From: Lachnospiraceae bacterium UBA7196
GTDB taxonomy: Bacteria; Bacillota; Clostridia; Lachnospirales; Lachnospiraceae
NCBI GenBank assembly: GCA_002490835.1
Contig: DKUU01000027.1
Span: 1 to 64,000 of the forward strand
Length of the DNA stretch: 64,000 bases
Direction: 5' to 3'
Part shown: positions 8,107 to 16,674 of the stretch, one piece after another
Position numbering within the stretch: position 1 is the stretch's first letter
Layout of the letters: the number at the start of each line of letters is the position of its first letter
Position numbers and translations under genes: made by a program
Notes under the pieces: model-generated
What the model was told of the DNA's origin: nothing
The model's input: only the letters and a program-made list of their open reading frames with translations
Databases searched by the model: none

Positions 8107-8991
8107 ATGGAAAAAGAGATCAGCGCATTTATCACATATTTACATAATGTGAAGAACACCTCCGGCAATACGGAGATGTCATACAGAAGAGATCTGGAAA
8201 AGGTACAGCATTTTATGGAAGACCGGGGTATTAAGGAAACAAAGGCTGTGACAGCGCAGGATCTTTCCGATTATGTAAAATACTTGGAGGAGAATAAGTT
8301 TGCGGCGGCAACGGTCTCCCGAAACATTGCGTCCCTGAAAGCATTTTATCATTATCTGCTGCAGGAGGGGATGGTGGAGGAGGATATCACCGATAAGCTG
8401 AAGGCCCCGAAGATTGAAAAGAAGGCGCCGGAGATCATGTCTCCCGAAGAGGTGGTGCGCCTTTTGGAGCAGCCGTCAGGCGACAGCCCTAAGGAGATTC
8501 GGGACAAGGCGATGTTAGAGCTTCTTTATGCTACGGGCATCCGGGTGACGGAGCTGATCACGCTGACCCTCGCCGACGTAAATATGCAGATGAATTTCAT
8601 TCTCTGCCGTGACCGCAATAAGGAGAGAATCATTCCCTTTGGCGCGGCGGCTAAGAACGCGATGGCCAGATATTTGAACGGTACCAGAGAGGAAATGTTA
8701 GAAAATAAGACATCGGATGTGCTTTTTGCCAACTGCTCCGGACAGCCCATGAGCAGGCAGGGGTTTTGGAAGCTGATCAAGCACTATGCGAAGAAGGCGG
8801 ATATTCAGGCGGATATCACGCCGCACACGCTCAGGCATTCTTTCGCGGCGCATCTGGTGGAGAACGGCGCGGACCTCAGGAGCGTACAGGAGATGTTAGG
8901 ACACTCCGATATCTCGACCACGCAGATTTACGCGAACCTGAATCACAATCATATCAGGGAAGTGTACGCGAAGGCACACCCCCGCGGCTGA
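8107..8991 (+). CDS. xerD: Site-specific tyrosine recombinase XerD
   Basis: 294 residues from the ATG at 8107, the size of XerD. It acts with XerC/CodV at dif to resolve chromosome dimers. The N-terminal SAM-like core-binding domain (MEKEISAFITYLHNVKNTSGNTEMSYRRDL) is followed by the catalytic domain: Arg in ATGIRVTELITL, the HTLRHSFAAHL box (HxxR), His in LGHSDISTTQIY and the nucleophilic Tyr just after. The frame is open upstream to a TTG at 8062, but the 8107 start gives the family N-terminus. A terminator follows. Confidence 0.95.
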   Translation: MEKEISAFITYLHNVKNTSGNTEMSYRRDLEKVQHFMEDRGIKETKAVTAQDLSDYVKYLEENKFAAATVSRNIASLKAFYHYLLQEGMVEEDITDKLKAPKIEKKAPEIMSPEEVVRLLEQPSGDSPKEIRDKAMLELLYATGIRVTELITLTLADVNMQMNFILCRDRNKERIIPFGAAAKNAMARYLNGTREEMLENKTSDVLFANCSGQPMSRQGFWKLIKHYAKKADIQADITPHTLRHSFAAHLVENGADLRSVQEMLGHSDISTTQIYANLNHNHIREVYAKAHPRG

Positions 8992-9015
8992 AGTAAAATC
9001 ATATTTGTTTATAAG

Positions 9016-9052
9016 GCATGGGACTGTCGGTCACCGACACCCCGTGCTTTTT
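9016..9052 (+). terminator. Terminator of xerD
   Basis: A GC-rich stem (GCATGGG with CCCGTGC, plus the inner GTCGGT-ACCGAC pair) followed by six T. Confidence 0.85.
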
Positions 9053-9065
9053 TGCGCGCATAAGC

Positions 9066-9104
9066 AGAGTCAGAAGATATCCAAAGTATGTGCCATGCTT
9101 GCAT
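9066..9104 (+). repeat. 39-bp direct repeat, copy 1
   Basis: Identical over 39 bp to 9189-9227. It begins AGAGTCAGAAGATATCC and ends in CCATGCTTGCAT. The intervening 84 bp includes a perfect hairpin, GAGATGC-GGA-GCATCTC. The 385-base spacer between xerD and the next gene otherwise holds the xerD terminator and nothing I can call coding. Confidence 0.9.
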
Positions 9105-9188
9105 GAGCACATGCATTGGATGTCTTATGACGAGCAACGCGAATGAGAGATGCGGAGCATCTCGAATCTGCTTATGCGGGACGCAAAT

Positions 9189-9227
9189 AGAGTCAGAAGA
9201 TATCCAAAGTATGTGCCATGCTTGCAT
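9189..9227 (+). repeat. 39-bp direct repeat, copy 2
   Basis: Perfect second copy of 9066-9104. The two copies flank a hairpin-bearing segment, so the unit looks like a small dispersed intergenic repeat that duplicated in place. Confidence 0.9.
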
Positions 9228-9376
9228 ACATTCCCAAAATCTATATATCTGCATTCAATATAGATATTTGCTATTATTTTCCCACACAATTATAGTAAAT
9301 GTAGAAAAAGAAGAAAACTGTTTTTTAATGTACGCATGTTGTTTTCGCTGCGGACAGATGGAAGGAGAGCATTGCA

Positions 9377-10495
9377 GTGAAGAAGACGGTGATTATCATT
9401 ATGACGGGGGTCTTACTGGCTGGTTTTACGGGTTGCGGAAGGTATGTGTCAGACGGGGATGAAAGCCGCTTAGCAGACAGGCAAAGCCGATTGGAAAGTA
9501 CGAGGGATTCTGAGGAAACCGTTGTGTCACTACAGGCAGTTCAGGAAATAGAGAATCTGGAGAAAGGACTTTCAGCCGTCCGGTTTGAAGGGGATGACGG
9601 GTTTGAGGCATTCCTTGAAGCAGGTGGGGCAAAGACGGACCGGGAGGTCGTGCAGTTTCTGGCAGGCAGGTTTCTGGCGGGAAATGAAAGAGGAATGACC
9701 ATGCAGACGCAGGCCTTCGGATGCAGCACCTTTTCCGTGAAAAGTGCGGAAAACGGGTATCTTTTCGGGAGGAACTTTGACTGGAATAGTTGTGATGCGC
9801 TTGTCGTTACATCTTATCCTGTGGAAGGATATGCCTCGGTCTCCACGGTGAACCGGGATTTTATCCGTCAGGGAGCCGGTATGGCAGGCGGGCTGCTAAA
9901 TGATGAAATGCTGACGATCGCGGCGTTGTATGCGCCTTTGGACGGTATGAACGAGAAGGGATTGTGCGTGTCTGTCAATATGATTCAGGACGGGGCGACG
10001 ATAGCGCAGGATACGGGGAAAACGGCTATCACGACAACCACGGCAATCCGGCTTTTGCTGAATCGGGCAGCCACAGTGGAGGAGGCGCTTGCGCTGCTTA
10101 GGCAGTGCGACCTTCATGCGTCCATGGACTATATGGTTCATTTTGCGATTGCGGACAGCACGGGGAACAGCGTGGCGGCAGAGTATATCGACAATGAGAT
10201 GGTGGTGATAGAGACGCCTGTTTTGACGAACTTTTATCTGGCTAAGGGAGAAAAGCAGGGTATCGGCACAAGTCAGTCCCATGAGCGGTTTGACATCCTG
10301 ACGGAGATGCTGGCGGGAAAGCAGGCGATGACGCAGGAGGAGGCAAGGGATGCCCTTGACAGCGTCAGCAAGGACAATTTCGGGGAATTTGAATCTACGG
10401 AGTGGAGTATTGTATTTGATCAATCGGCACTGACAGCGGTTTACTATCACAGGGAGAATTATAAGAAAGCCTATTATTTTCAGATTACTGTCTAA
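9377..10495 (+). CDS. Ntn-hydrolase lipoprotein (choloylglycine hydrolase / acyltransferase type)
   Basis: 372 residues. A lipoprotein signal ends in AGFTGC, with the lipidated Cys at about residue 20. After a polar linker comes a linear-amide C-N hydrolase domain of the choloylglycine hydrolase/peptidase C45 superfamily: GCSTFSVKSAENGYLFGRNFDW with a candidate nucleophile Cys116, then DGMNEKGLCVSVNM and TTTAIRLLLNRAATVEEAL. In this superfamily the Cys becomes N-terminal by cleavage. Here it is internal, so self-processing or a signal-peptide-independent cut would be needed. It is probably anchored outside the membrane. Substrate unknown; a bile-salt or N-acyl amide substrate is only a guess. 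GTG start after GGAAGGAGAG. Confidence 0.8.
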   Translation: MKKTVIIIMTGVLLAGFTGCGRYVSDGDESRLADRQSRLESTRDSEETVVSLQAVQEIENLEKGLSAVRFEGDDGFEAFLEAGGAKTDREVVQFLAGRFLAGNERGMTMQTQAFGCSTFSVKSAENGYLFGRNFDWNSCDALVVTSYPVEGYASVSTVNRDFIRQGAGMAGGLLNDEMLTIAALYAPLDGMNEKGLCVSVNMIQDGATIAQDTGKTAITTTTAIRLLLNRAATVEEALALLRQCDLHASMDYMVHFAIADSTGNSVAAEYIDNEMVVIETPVLTNFYLAKGEKQGIGTSQSHERFDILTEMLAGKQAMTQEEARDALDSVSKDNFGEFESTEWSIVFDQSALTAVYYHRENYKKAYYFQITV

Positions 10496-10518
10496 AAAGA
10501 GGAGAGGAAGGGAACGTG

Positions 10519-11496
10519 ATGAGAACAACGATTACCGGAAAGCAATTTGACGAGGAGCGGGCGCTGTATCACTTACAGCACGCAGATGTGACGGACTGCG
10601 TGTTTGCAGGTCCGGCTGACGGGGAATCAGCGCTGAAGGAAGCAGAGGATGTGGGGCTTAGAAACTGCCGCTTTTCTCTGCGCTATCCTCTGTGGCATGT
10701 AAAGGGATTTACCATGGCGGATTCCGCTATGAACGACAAGACGCGCGCCGCTATTTGGTATGCTGAAAACGGCGTTATCACAGACAGCGTGCTGGGAGGA
10801 ATCAAGGCGGTGCGGGAGTGCCGGCATATCCGGATGGAACGCTGTCAGATCGAATCGCAGGAGTTTGGATGGAAGTCAAGTGATATCACCATGATTGATA
10901 CGGATATTATTTCGGAATATTTGTTCATGGACAGCCGGGATGTGAAGCTTAGCGGTGTGAAGATGAAAGGAAAGTATTCGTTCCAGTATATGGAGAATCT
11001 GGAAATCGACGACAGCGATCTGGACACAAAGGATGCGTTCTGGCACAGCAAAAACGTTACAGTGAGGGACAGTATCGTAAAGGGTGAGTATCTGGGATGG
11101 TTTTCCGAAAATCTGACGCTGATTGACTGTAAGATCATTGGGACGCAGCCTCTTTGCTACTGCAAGAATCTGAAACTCATTAATTGCACGATGGAAGATA
11201 CGGATTTGTCCTTTGAATACTCGGATGTGGAGGCGGATGTGAGAGGGCATATCCTCTCCGTGAAAAATCCAAGATCCGGCAGGATTGTTGTAGACAGCGT
11301 GGGCGAGATTATCCGCGGCGACGCTGTTATGGAATGCACGGGGCTTGTAATACGGCGGGCAGAAACAGAAAAACCAAAAGACATCATACAGCTGCAGGAG
11401 CAGAGAGACGCTTTGCTGCAAGGGATTCATAAAAACCGTTCCTGCATCTGTTTTTTGGATGAGGTTCTGGGCAGGATGCGGAAGGAAGGTATGTGA
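10519..11496 (+). CDS. DUF3737-type right-handed beta-helix protein
   Basis: About 325 residues made of short repeating strands with regular Asn, Asp and Cys turns (VTDCVFAGPADGES, VGLRNCRFSLRYPLWH, LTLIDCKIIGTQPLCYCKNLKLINC). This is the pattern of a right-handed parallel beta-helix and matches what I know of DUF3737 proteins, common in gut Firmicutes. No signal peptide, so cytosolic. Biochemical role unknown. A GTG lies directly before the ATG at 10519, and GAGAGGAAGGGA precedes both. It is 20 bp after the Ntn-hydrolase gene, probably one operon. Confidence 0.8.
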   Translation: MRTTITGKQFDEERALYHLQHADVTDCVFAGPADGESALKEAEDVGLRNCRFSLRYPLWHVKGFTMADSAMNDKTRAAIWYAENGVITDSVLGGIKAVRECRHIRMERCQIESQEFGWKSSDITMIDTDIISEYLFMDSRDVKLSGVKMKGKYSFQYMENLEIDDSDLDTKDAFWHSKNVTVRDSIVKGEYLGWFSENLTLIDCKIIGTQPLCYCKNLKLINCTMEDTDLSFEYSDVEADVRGHILSVKNPRSGRIVVDSVGEIIRGDAVMECTGLVIRRAETEKPKDIIQLQEQRDALLQGIHKNRSCICFLDEVLGRMRKEGM

Positions 11497-11545
11497 TGGT
11501 GGAATACGTTTGCATGGGGCTGCCGGAATGAAACGGGGAGAGGCG

Positions 11546-12433
11546 TTACAACCTGCCGCCGTCGCTTTCCAGATAACTTAAAAACAGTTTTGCGGCCTTG
11601 GAAAATACCTGATACTTCTTTGTAAACAGATAGACATCCGAAGTGAGCGTGGGGGAGATGGGGCAGAACTTTAAAGGGTGGCTGCCTTCCGTGTTGATCA
11701 GCTCGTCGATACACAGGGCATAGCCGATCCCGGCTTCCACCATAAGCCCTGCATTATAGATTAAGTTATAGGTGCAAACGACATGTGGCTTAACGGACGC
11801 ATCCGCAAAGTAGGTTTTCATGCGGCCGCTGTTGGAGGTCTGGCTGGGCATGATAAGCGGCAGCCCGGCAAGTTCCGTAAAGGAGATTTCATCTTTTTCG
11901 GCAAGGGGAGAATCTTTTCGCATGAGAATGCCCCACGACTCATGGAATGGGAGTTTGCGGTAATCATAGCGGGGGCTGATTTCCGGCTCCAGCAAAAAGC
12001 CCATATCCAGCAGTCCTTTGTCCAGCCGTTCGATGATGGCATCGGCATTGCTGCTGAAGAAGTGAAATTGAATATCGGGATATTCTTCCTGTATCGTTCG
12101 GATAATCTGCATGATAGAAAAGGTGGAGCGATGTTCGCCGCAGCCGATGTAGACGTCGCCGCTAATATTCTGCTCGTTTTCCCGGAAGGCGCTTTCCGTC
12201 TTGTCCATCAGGGAAATGATCTCCTGCGCGCGGCCCCGCAGATAAAGCCCTTCTTCTGTCAGGGTTATCTTTTTCCGGCCGCGGACAAGGAGCTGTTTGC
12301 CCAGATTTTCTTCTAAATCCATCATCTGTTTGGACAGCGTAGGCTGGGAAATGTGGAGATATTCGGCGGCTTTTGTAATGCTCTGTTCCTCGGCAACAGC
12401 GAGGAAATATTGCAGCAGGCGGGTTTCAATCAT
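11546..12433 (-). CDS. LysR-family transcriptional regulator
   Basis: 295 residues. The N-terminal winged helix-turn-helix (MIETRLLQYFLAVAEEQSITKAAEYLHISQPTLSKQM) is followed by a periplasmic-binding-like effector domain (GDVYIGCGEHRSTFSIMQII and onward). It is a DNA-binding activator or repressor responding to a small molecule. It is convergent with the beta-helix gene and divergent from the small-protein/ABC operon at 12551. Its AT-rich upstream region (12434-12550) could hold operators for both directions. Target not determinable from sequence. Confidence 0.93.
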   Translation of the reverse strand: MIETRLLQYFLAVAEEQSITKAAEYLHISQPTLSKQMMDLEENLGKQLLVRGRKKITLTEEGLYLRGRAQEIISLMDKTESAFRENEQNISGDVYIGCGEHRSTFSIMQIIRTIQEEYPDIQFHFFSSNADAIIERLDKGLLDMGFLLEPEISPRYDYRKLPFHESWGILMRKDSPLAEKDEISFTELAGLPLIMPSQTSNSGRMKTYFADASVKPHVVCTYNLIYNAGLMVEAGIGYALCIDELINTEGSHPLKFCPISPTLTSDVYLFTKKYQVFSKAAKLFLSYLESDGGRL

Positions 12434-12550
12434 AGGGGGCTCCTTTTCACGAATGGTAATTAATATCTATAATATGAAATCTATCTATATTTATTTTATA
12501 TAGGATTCGGCTATTTTACAAGTATGGCGTAAAGAAAGAAGGGGGTTCAA

Positions 12551-12778
12551 ATGAAAGACGAGATGGCAATCTGTCAGAGGTTAGCGGAGGAAGGCGCTGA
12601 CCCTGCGCTGCTGGAGCAGTATCGACATTACGGGGAGACGGGCAACGTCAGGGGACAGTACGGGCTGGTCCGCCGTTTCCGCAGGGCAAAGAATGAAGAA
12701 TTGAAAGAGGAGCGCGAGAAACTGGCATGTCTGGACTATCTGATCGCGCAGTTGGGGTACGACCATTCAAAACAGTAA
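12551..12778 (+). CDS. Small conserved hypothetical protein
   Basis: 75 residues, charged and largely helical (AICQRLAEEGADPALLEQYRHY, RRFRRAKNEELKEEREKLACLDYLIAQL). A good ribosome site (AGAAGGGGG) precedes the ATG. It lies just ahead of the ABC ATPase gene and likely belongs to the same transcript. Similar short helical proteins are, as I recall, found next to FtsX-type ABC transporters or regulators in Lachnospiraceae. No function assigned. Confidence 0.7.
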   Translation: MKDEMAICQRLAEEGADPALLEQYRHYGETGNVRGQYGLVRRFRRAKNEELKEEREKLACLDYLIAQLGYDHSKQ

Positions 12779-12817
12779 GCAGTGGTGCATGCGTACTTTG
12801 GCGCGGAACAAGTCAGG

Positions 12818-13579
12818 ATGGATGGAAAGATGAGAGAGACGATTCTTGAGGGAAGAGAACTGGTAAAAACATTTGGGGATACACGGGTGCTGCAGGGGAT
12901 TAATCTGAAGCTTTACGCGGATGATTTTACGGTCATCATGGGTTCGTCGGGCTCCGGTAAATCGACGCTGCTTTCCCTGCTTGGCGGTATGGACCGGCCA
13001 AGCGGCGGACAGCTTTTTTATCACGGGAATGTCGATATGGCATGTGCCACGGAAAAGGAGCTCACCGATCTGCGGGCGGGGGCGTTTGGTTTTGTATTCC
13101 AGCGGACATATCTGGTCAGCAGTCTGACGCTTGCAGAAAATATACGCATGGCAGGACTGATTGGCAGCTCTCTGCCGGAAGAGAAGATTGCGGAGAAAAC
13201 GGAGGAGCTGATCCGTAGGATGCGTCTGGAGAAGGCGAAGGACAGACTGCCTGCACAGGTTTCCGGCGGGGAGGCGCAGCGCGCCGCTGTGGCCAGGGCT
13301 GTCATCACAAAACCGACGATTCTGTTTGCGGATGAACCCACGGGCGCTTTGAACAAGGCGAACTCCAAAGAGGTGCTGAATCTTCTGAGTGCGCTTCATA
13401 CAGAGGGACAGACCATTTTGATGGTAACACATGACAGAGAGGCTGCTCTGCGCGGAAACCGCATCTTGTATCTGGAAGATGGCGTCATTGTGGGGGAAAT
13501 GGAGATTGGTCCCTATCAGGGAAAAGATTCGCAGCGGGAGCAGAAACTTGCAGTCTGGCTGGAAGAAATGGAATGGTGA
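12818..13579 (+). CDS. ABC transporter ATP-binding protein (MacB/LolD-type)
   Basis: About 253 residues. Walker A GSSGSGKST, Q-loop FQRTYLV, signature VSGGEAQRAAVARAVI, Walker B ILFADEPTGAL and H-loop VTHDREAA are all present, so the ATPase looks active. The signature and ADEPTGALN motifs place it in the MacB/LolD/FtsE group that drives FtsX-like permeases. An ATG at 12830 is an equally possible start, and the frame also opens upstream to a GTG at 12782. It overlaps the permease gene by 7 bases, implying translational coupling. Confidence 0.92.
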   Translation: MDGKMRETILEGRELVKTFGDTRVLQGINLKLYADDFTVIMGSSGSGKSTLLSLLGGMDRPSGGQLFYHGNVDMACATEKELTDLRAGAFGFVFQRTYLVSSLTLAENIRMAGLIGSSLPEEKIAEKTEELIRRMRLEKAKDRLPAQVSGGEAQRAAVARAVITKPTILFADEPTGALNKANSKEVLNLLSALHTEGQTILMVTHDREAALRGNRILYLEDGVIVGEMEIGPYQGKDSQREQKLAVWLEEMEW

Positions 13580-15936
13580 CATCACGTCGGGGTATATTCA
13601 TGAAAAAATATCAATTGTTATTAAAATCTATATGGAAAAAACAGAGAGGGAGTATCTGCGGGATTTTTTTGCTGGGGGCAGTCCTTTCCCTGTGTCTGTT
13701 TTCTTCTCTGACGCTGTATGTCAGCGGGAAACAGTCTGTAAAGGCAGAGATGGAGCGTTTGGGGTTTGGTGATCTTACCATATGGATAAACGGTGCGGGA
13801 GAGGAGCTTGCGGAGGAAGTGGGGCGCGTTCCAGATGTGGAACGGGTCGTATGTCAGCCTCTTATTTTTGCCGGCTATGAAGTGAACGGGGCATATTCCG
13901 ATAATGAAGGTCAGCTGCTTGTCTATGACGGAAGGGTGCCTTACCGGTTTATCACGGAGAAAGGGGAGGAGATATCCGCTCCTGAAATTGCGCGGGGGAC
14001 CGTTTATATCTCTCCGGCTATGAGGTCTGTCTATAACGTGAAAACAGGGGATACCATTCAGTTTGAACTGTCCCGAAAGAGAGGAATCGTGAGTCTGACT
14101 GTGGCGGGGTATTTTATGGACGGTTTTATGGGCAGCTCAATGATTGATATGAAAAGCTTTCTGGTAAGCCTTGAAGAGTATGCCGACATGCAGGATATCA
14201 TTTTACATGCGGCAAAGGCGGATGTGCTAGGGCGGGAAGGCGCTATGCTGCATATTTTTCAAAGACAGGAAAGTTCTCTTGCACCATTGGATTTTAACAG
14301 GTCGATTCAGGAGGGGACGAATGTCTCACTGCATACGGAATTTACCTACAGGCAGGAATCTATCCTGAATTATATGCTGTTGTTGCAAAATATACTTTCG
14401 GGCTTTTTGATTGCCTTTTCCATTGTCCTGTTTTTTGTCTGTATCCTTGTGACCGGACATAGTTTGTCGGCAGTGGTGGAACAGGATAAAAGGGATATGG
14501 CGGTCCTTAAGACATTGGGGATGCCGGGACCGGAAATCAGGAATGGCTATCTGCTTCTCTATGGGGGCATCATTCTGGCGGGATTGGCCGTTGGGCTGTT
14601 ATCTGCGGAGAGGATTGCAAATGTGCTGGCAAAAGGACTGGTAACTTCCACGGGAATGCCGGTCTTTGTAAAGCTTCCAGTCCTTCTTAGCCTTGAATTG
14701 TTTATCGCCGGTGCCTGTTTGTTTGCGGTTTTTTTAATCCTGCGGACGAGAAAGATACTGGCGGTTGCGCCCATGGAAACCATCCGGGAGACGACGGCGG
14801 ACAAGCGGGTGCGGACGGTTTTTCGCAAAAGGCAGCTGGAATGGGATATTGCCAGACGAGAGCTAAAATATGGCAGGAAGAATTATATCGCGCTGTTTCT
14901 GGTTGCAGTTTTTCTCACCGTTTTTCTGGCGGTGATCGGGCGGATGGGAACGTGGCTTGGGCCGAACGGGGAAGGGCTGATGAATGCTTTCAGCGTGGCG
15001 AATCATGACCTTGGAGTGCAGCCTTTTAACCGGGACGTGCCTATGGATGAGATTGAGCGGGTGATAGCATGGTATTCGCCGATTCGGGAAACCTACGAGC
15101 TGGCAATGGAAAGTGTGACGGTAAACGGGCAGGCTTACGAGGCGAATGTGCTGAATGATACGGAGTGGTTTCATGTTTTGCAGGGACGTGTTTGCGACGG
15201 GGACAGTATCCTGATCACGGATACCGTAGCGGGCGAGCAGCAGCTTTCCATCGGGGACAGCGTGCGGGTGTCGGCAAACGGGCGCAACGGGGAATATCGG
15301 GTATCCGGGATTTACCGGTGTGCAAACGGCATGGGAAGCAATATCGGCATGAGTATAGAGGGGTATTCCAAAATCGGGGATATTACCGGTTATATCTGGT
15401 GCCATCACTATATTCTGGAAGATGGAACTATGCGGGATTTTGCCATGCGCTACCTGCAGGAGCATTACCGCGGGATCGATGTACATACCAATAGCTGGTC
15501 AGGGCTGGAGGGTATTGTTTTTCTGATGCACGCACTGATCGCGGTAATCTATCTGATCGCGGCGGTATTTATTCTGGTGTCGGTGGCCCTCATTTCCGGG
15601 AAACTGCTGCAGGCGGAGACGGGAAATATGGCTGTCTACAAAAGTATGGGATTATCCACGGAGAGGCTCAGGAGGTCTTTTGCGCTGCGCTTTCTGGCGG
15701 TGGCAGCGGCGGGTACGGCAGCAGGGATTTTACTCTCCGTCGCGTTGGCGGATGAGATCATAGGAAAGCTGTTCCGGTCGTTCGGGATTGGAGATTTTAA
15801 CGCCGGGTTCGGCGTGATGGGAACCTTTTTGCCGTTTGTGGTCATACCGGGTTTATTCTTTCTTTTTGCATGGGCTTTTTCTGCAAAACTGGGGCAGGTG
15901 GGCATAGTAACTTTGATATCGGAGAATGCGGATTAA
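13573..15936 (+). CDS. FtsX-like ABC transporter permease
   Basis: 787 residues. It has an N-terminal membrane helix (IFLLGAVLSLCLFSSLTLYV), a large extracytoplasmic domain, three helices, a second extracytoplasmic domain and a final set of three helices: two FtsX/MacB_PCD units. ATP hydrolysis by the partner likely moves a peptide, lipid or lipoprotein rather than importing a nutrient. The alternative start at 13600 (MKKYQLLLKSIWKKQ) looks more natural. Its product and the following lipoprotein could be functionally linked. Confidence 0.88.
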   Translation: MVTSRRGIFMKKYQLLLKSIWKKQRGSICGIFLLGAVLSLCLFSSLTLYVSGKQSVKAEMERLGFGDLTIWINGAGEELAEEVGRVPDVERVVCQPLIFAGYEVNGAYSDNEGQLLVYDGRVPYRFITEKGEEISAPEIARGTVYISPAMRSVYNVKTGDTIQFELSRKRGIVSLTVAGYFMDGFMGSSMIDMKSFLVSLEEYADMQDIILHAAKADVLGREGAMLHIFQRQESSLAPLDFNRSIQEGTNVSLHTEFTYRQESILNYMLLLQNILSGFLIAFSIVLFFVCILVTGHSLSAVVEQDKRDMAVLKTLGMPGPEIRNGYLLLYGGIILAGLAVGLLSAERIANVLAKGLVTSTGMPVFVKLPVLLSLELFIAGACLFAVFLILRTRKILAVAPMETIRETTADKRVRTVFRKRQLEWDIARRELKYGRKNYIALFLVAVFLTVFLAVIGRMGTWLGPNGEGLMNAFSVANHDLGVQPFNRDVPMDEIERVIAWYSPIRETYELAMESVTVNGQAYEANVLNDTEWFHVLQGRVCDGDSILITDTVAGEQQLSIGDSVRVSANGRNGEYRVSGIYRCANGMGSNIGMSIEGYSKIGDITGYIWCHHYILEDGTMRDFAMRYLQEHYRGIDVHTNSWSGLEGIVFLMHALIAVIYLIAAVFILVSVALISGKLLQAETGNMAVYKSMGLSTERLRRSFALRFLAVAAAGTAAGILLSVALADEIIGKLFRSFGIGDFNAGFGVMGTFLPFVVIPGLFFLFAWAFSAKLGQVGIVTLISENAD

Positions 15937-15974
15937 GTAATTTAAAATAATAACAATTAAAGGAGACGATGTAC

Positions 15975-16607
15975 ATGAAGAAAAACAAATGGAAGATTTT
16001 GACAGTATTGACTGCTTTGGGATTATTGGTATTTTCCGGCTGCGGCACGCGTGCGGAAGATCCGGGAGAACCACCCGCGGAGGTGATAAACGGAAAAAGT
16101 GCTGATGCGGGAGATAACGAGGCGTCGATTGAAGGCAGCAAAGCCGGGGCGGAAACAGGTGGCGGCGTTGCAGAGGGTGAGATTCTTTCGGACGCCGTTT
16201 CGGTCCGTATCGGCAGGGACGGTACGGCGGAATGGAACGTAACTATGTATCATAACGATGCGGCTTTGACGATGCTGGATTATCTTTCGGATTCCGCGCT
16301 GTTGTTTCCGACGTATACCTATGAGGAGGAGGACGGTTTTGTAGCGCAGGGCATCCGGGGAACTTATACCAGAGACGACGAGCAGATCATAGCGGATGTA
16401 AAGACAGGCGATTTATATTTATTTGGGGACGGGCAGCTTCGTTTCTATTTCAAAGATGTAGAAGGAGCGGATATCACTGCCACGCCCGTAGGATATTTTA
16501 CAGATACGGAAGGGTTGACAGATGCCGTGCAAGAGGCATACACTTCAAATAGCGATGATACTTGGGGCGTAGACGTCTATTTTTGGATTACGAAGACGTT
16601 GCAGTGA
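15975..16607 (+). CDS. Lipoprotein with cyclophilin-like fold domain
   Basis: 210 residues from the ATG at 15975, chosen because AGGAGA has proper spacing to it rather than to the ATG at 15969. The lipoprotein signal ends LLVFSGC (Cys23), then a polar Gly/Glu/Ala linker. The C-terminal domain WNVTMYHNDAALTMLDYL...FPTYTYEEEDGF...GDLYLFGDGQLRFYFKD...ITATPVGYF matches the cyclophilin-like-fold domain (cyclophil_like2) of clostridial lipoproteins. It has no obvious prolyl isomerase active site. It follows the ABC exporter by 32 bp and may be its extracytoplasmic partner. Confidence 0.78.
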   Translation: MKKNKWKILTVLTALGLLVFSGCGTRAEDPGEPPAEVINGKSADAGDNEASIEGSKAGAETGGGVAEGEILSDAVSVRIGRDGTAEWNVTMYHNDAALTMLDYLSDSALLFPTYTYEEEDGFVAQGIRGTYTRDDEQIIADVKTGDLYLFGDGQLRFYFKDVEGADITATPVGYFTDTEGLTDAVQEAYTSNSDDTWGVDVYFWITKTLQ

Positions 16608-16674
16608 AAGAAAGGCGCAAAGCCGCGGGAGCGTTATCAGCCTGCAGCCAAATTGGGAAAGGAATATTAGAAAA

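Noticed and set aside
9088..9462. 124-codon Cys-rich plus-strand frame in the xerD spacer
   Set aside because: It runs through both 39-bp repeats and into the signal peptide of the next gene in another frame; no ribosome site, so a chance frame.
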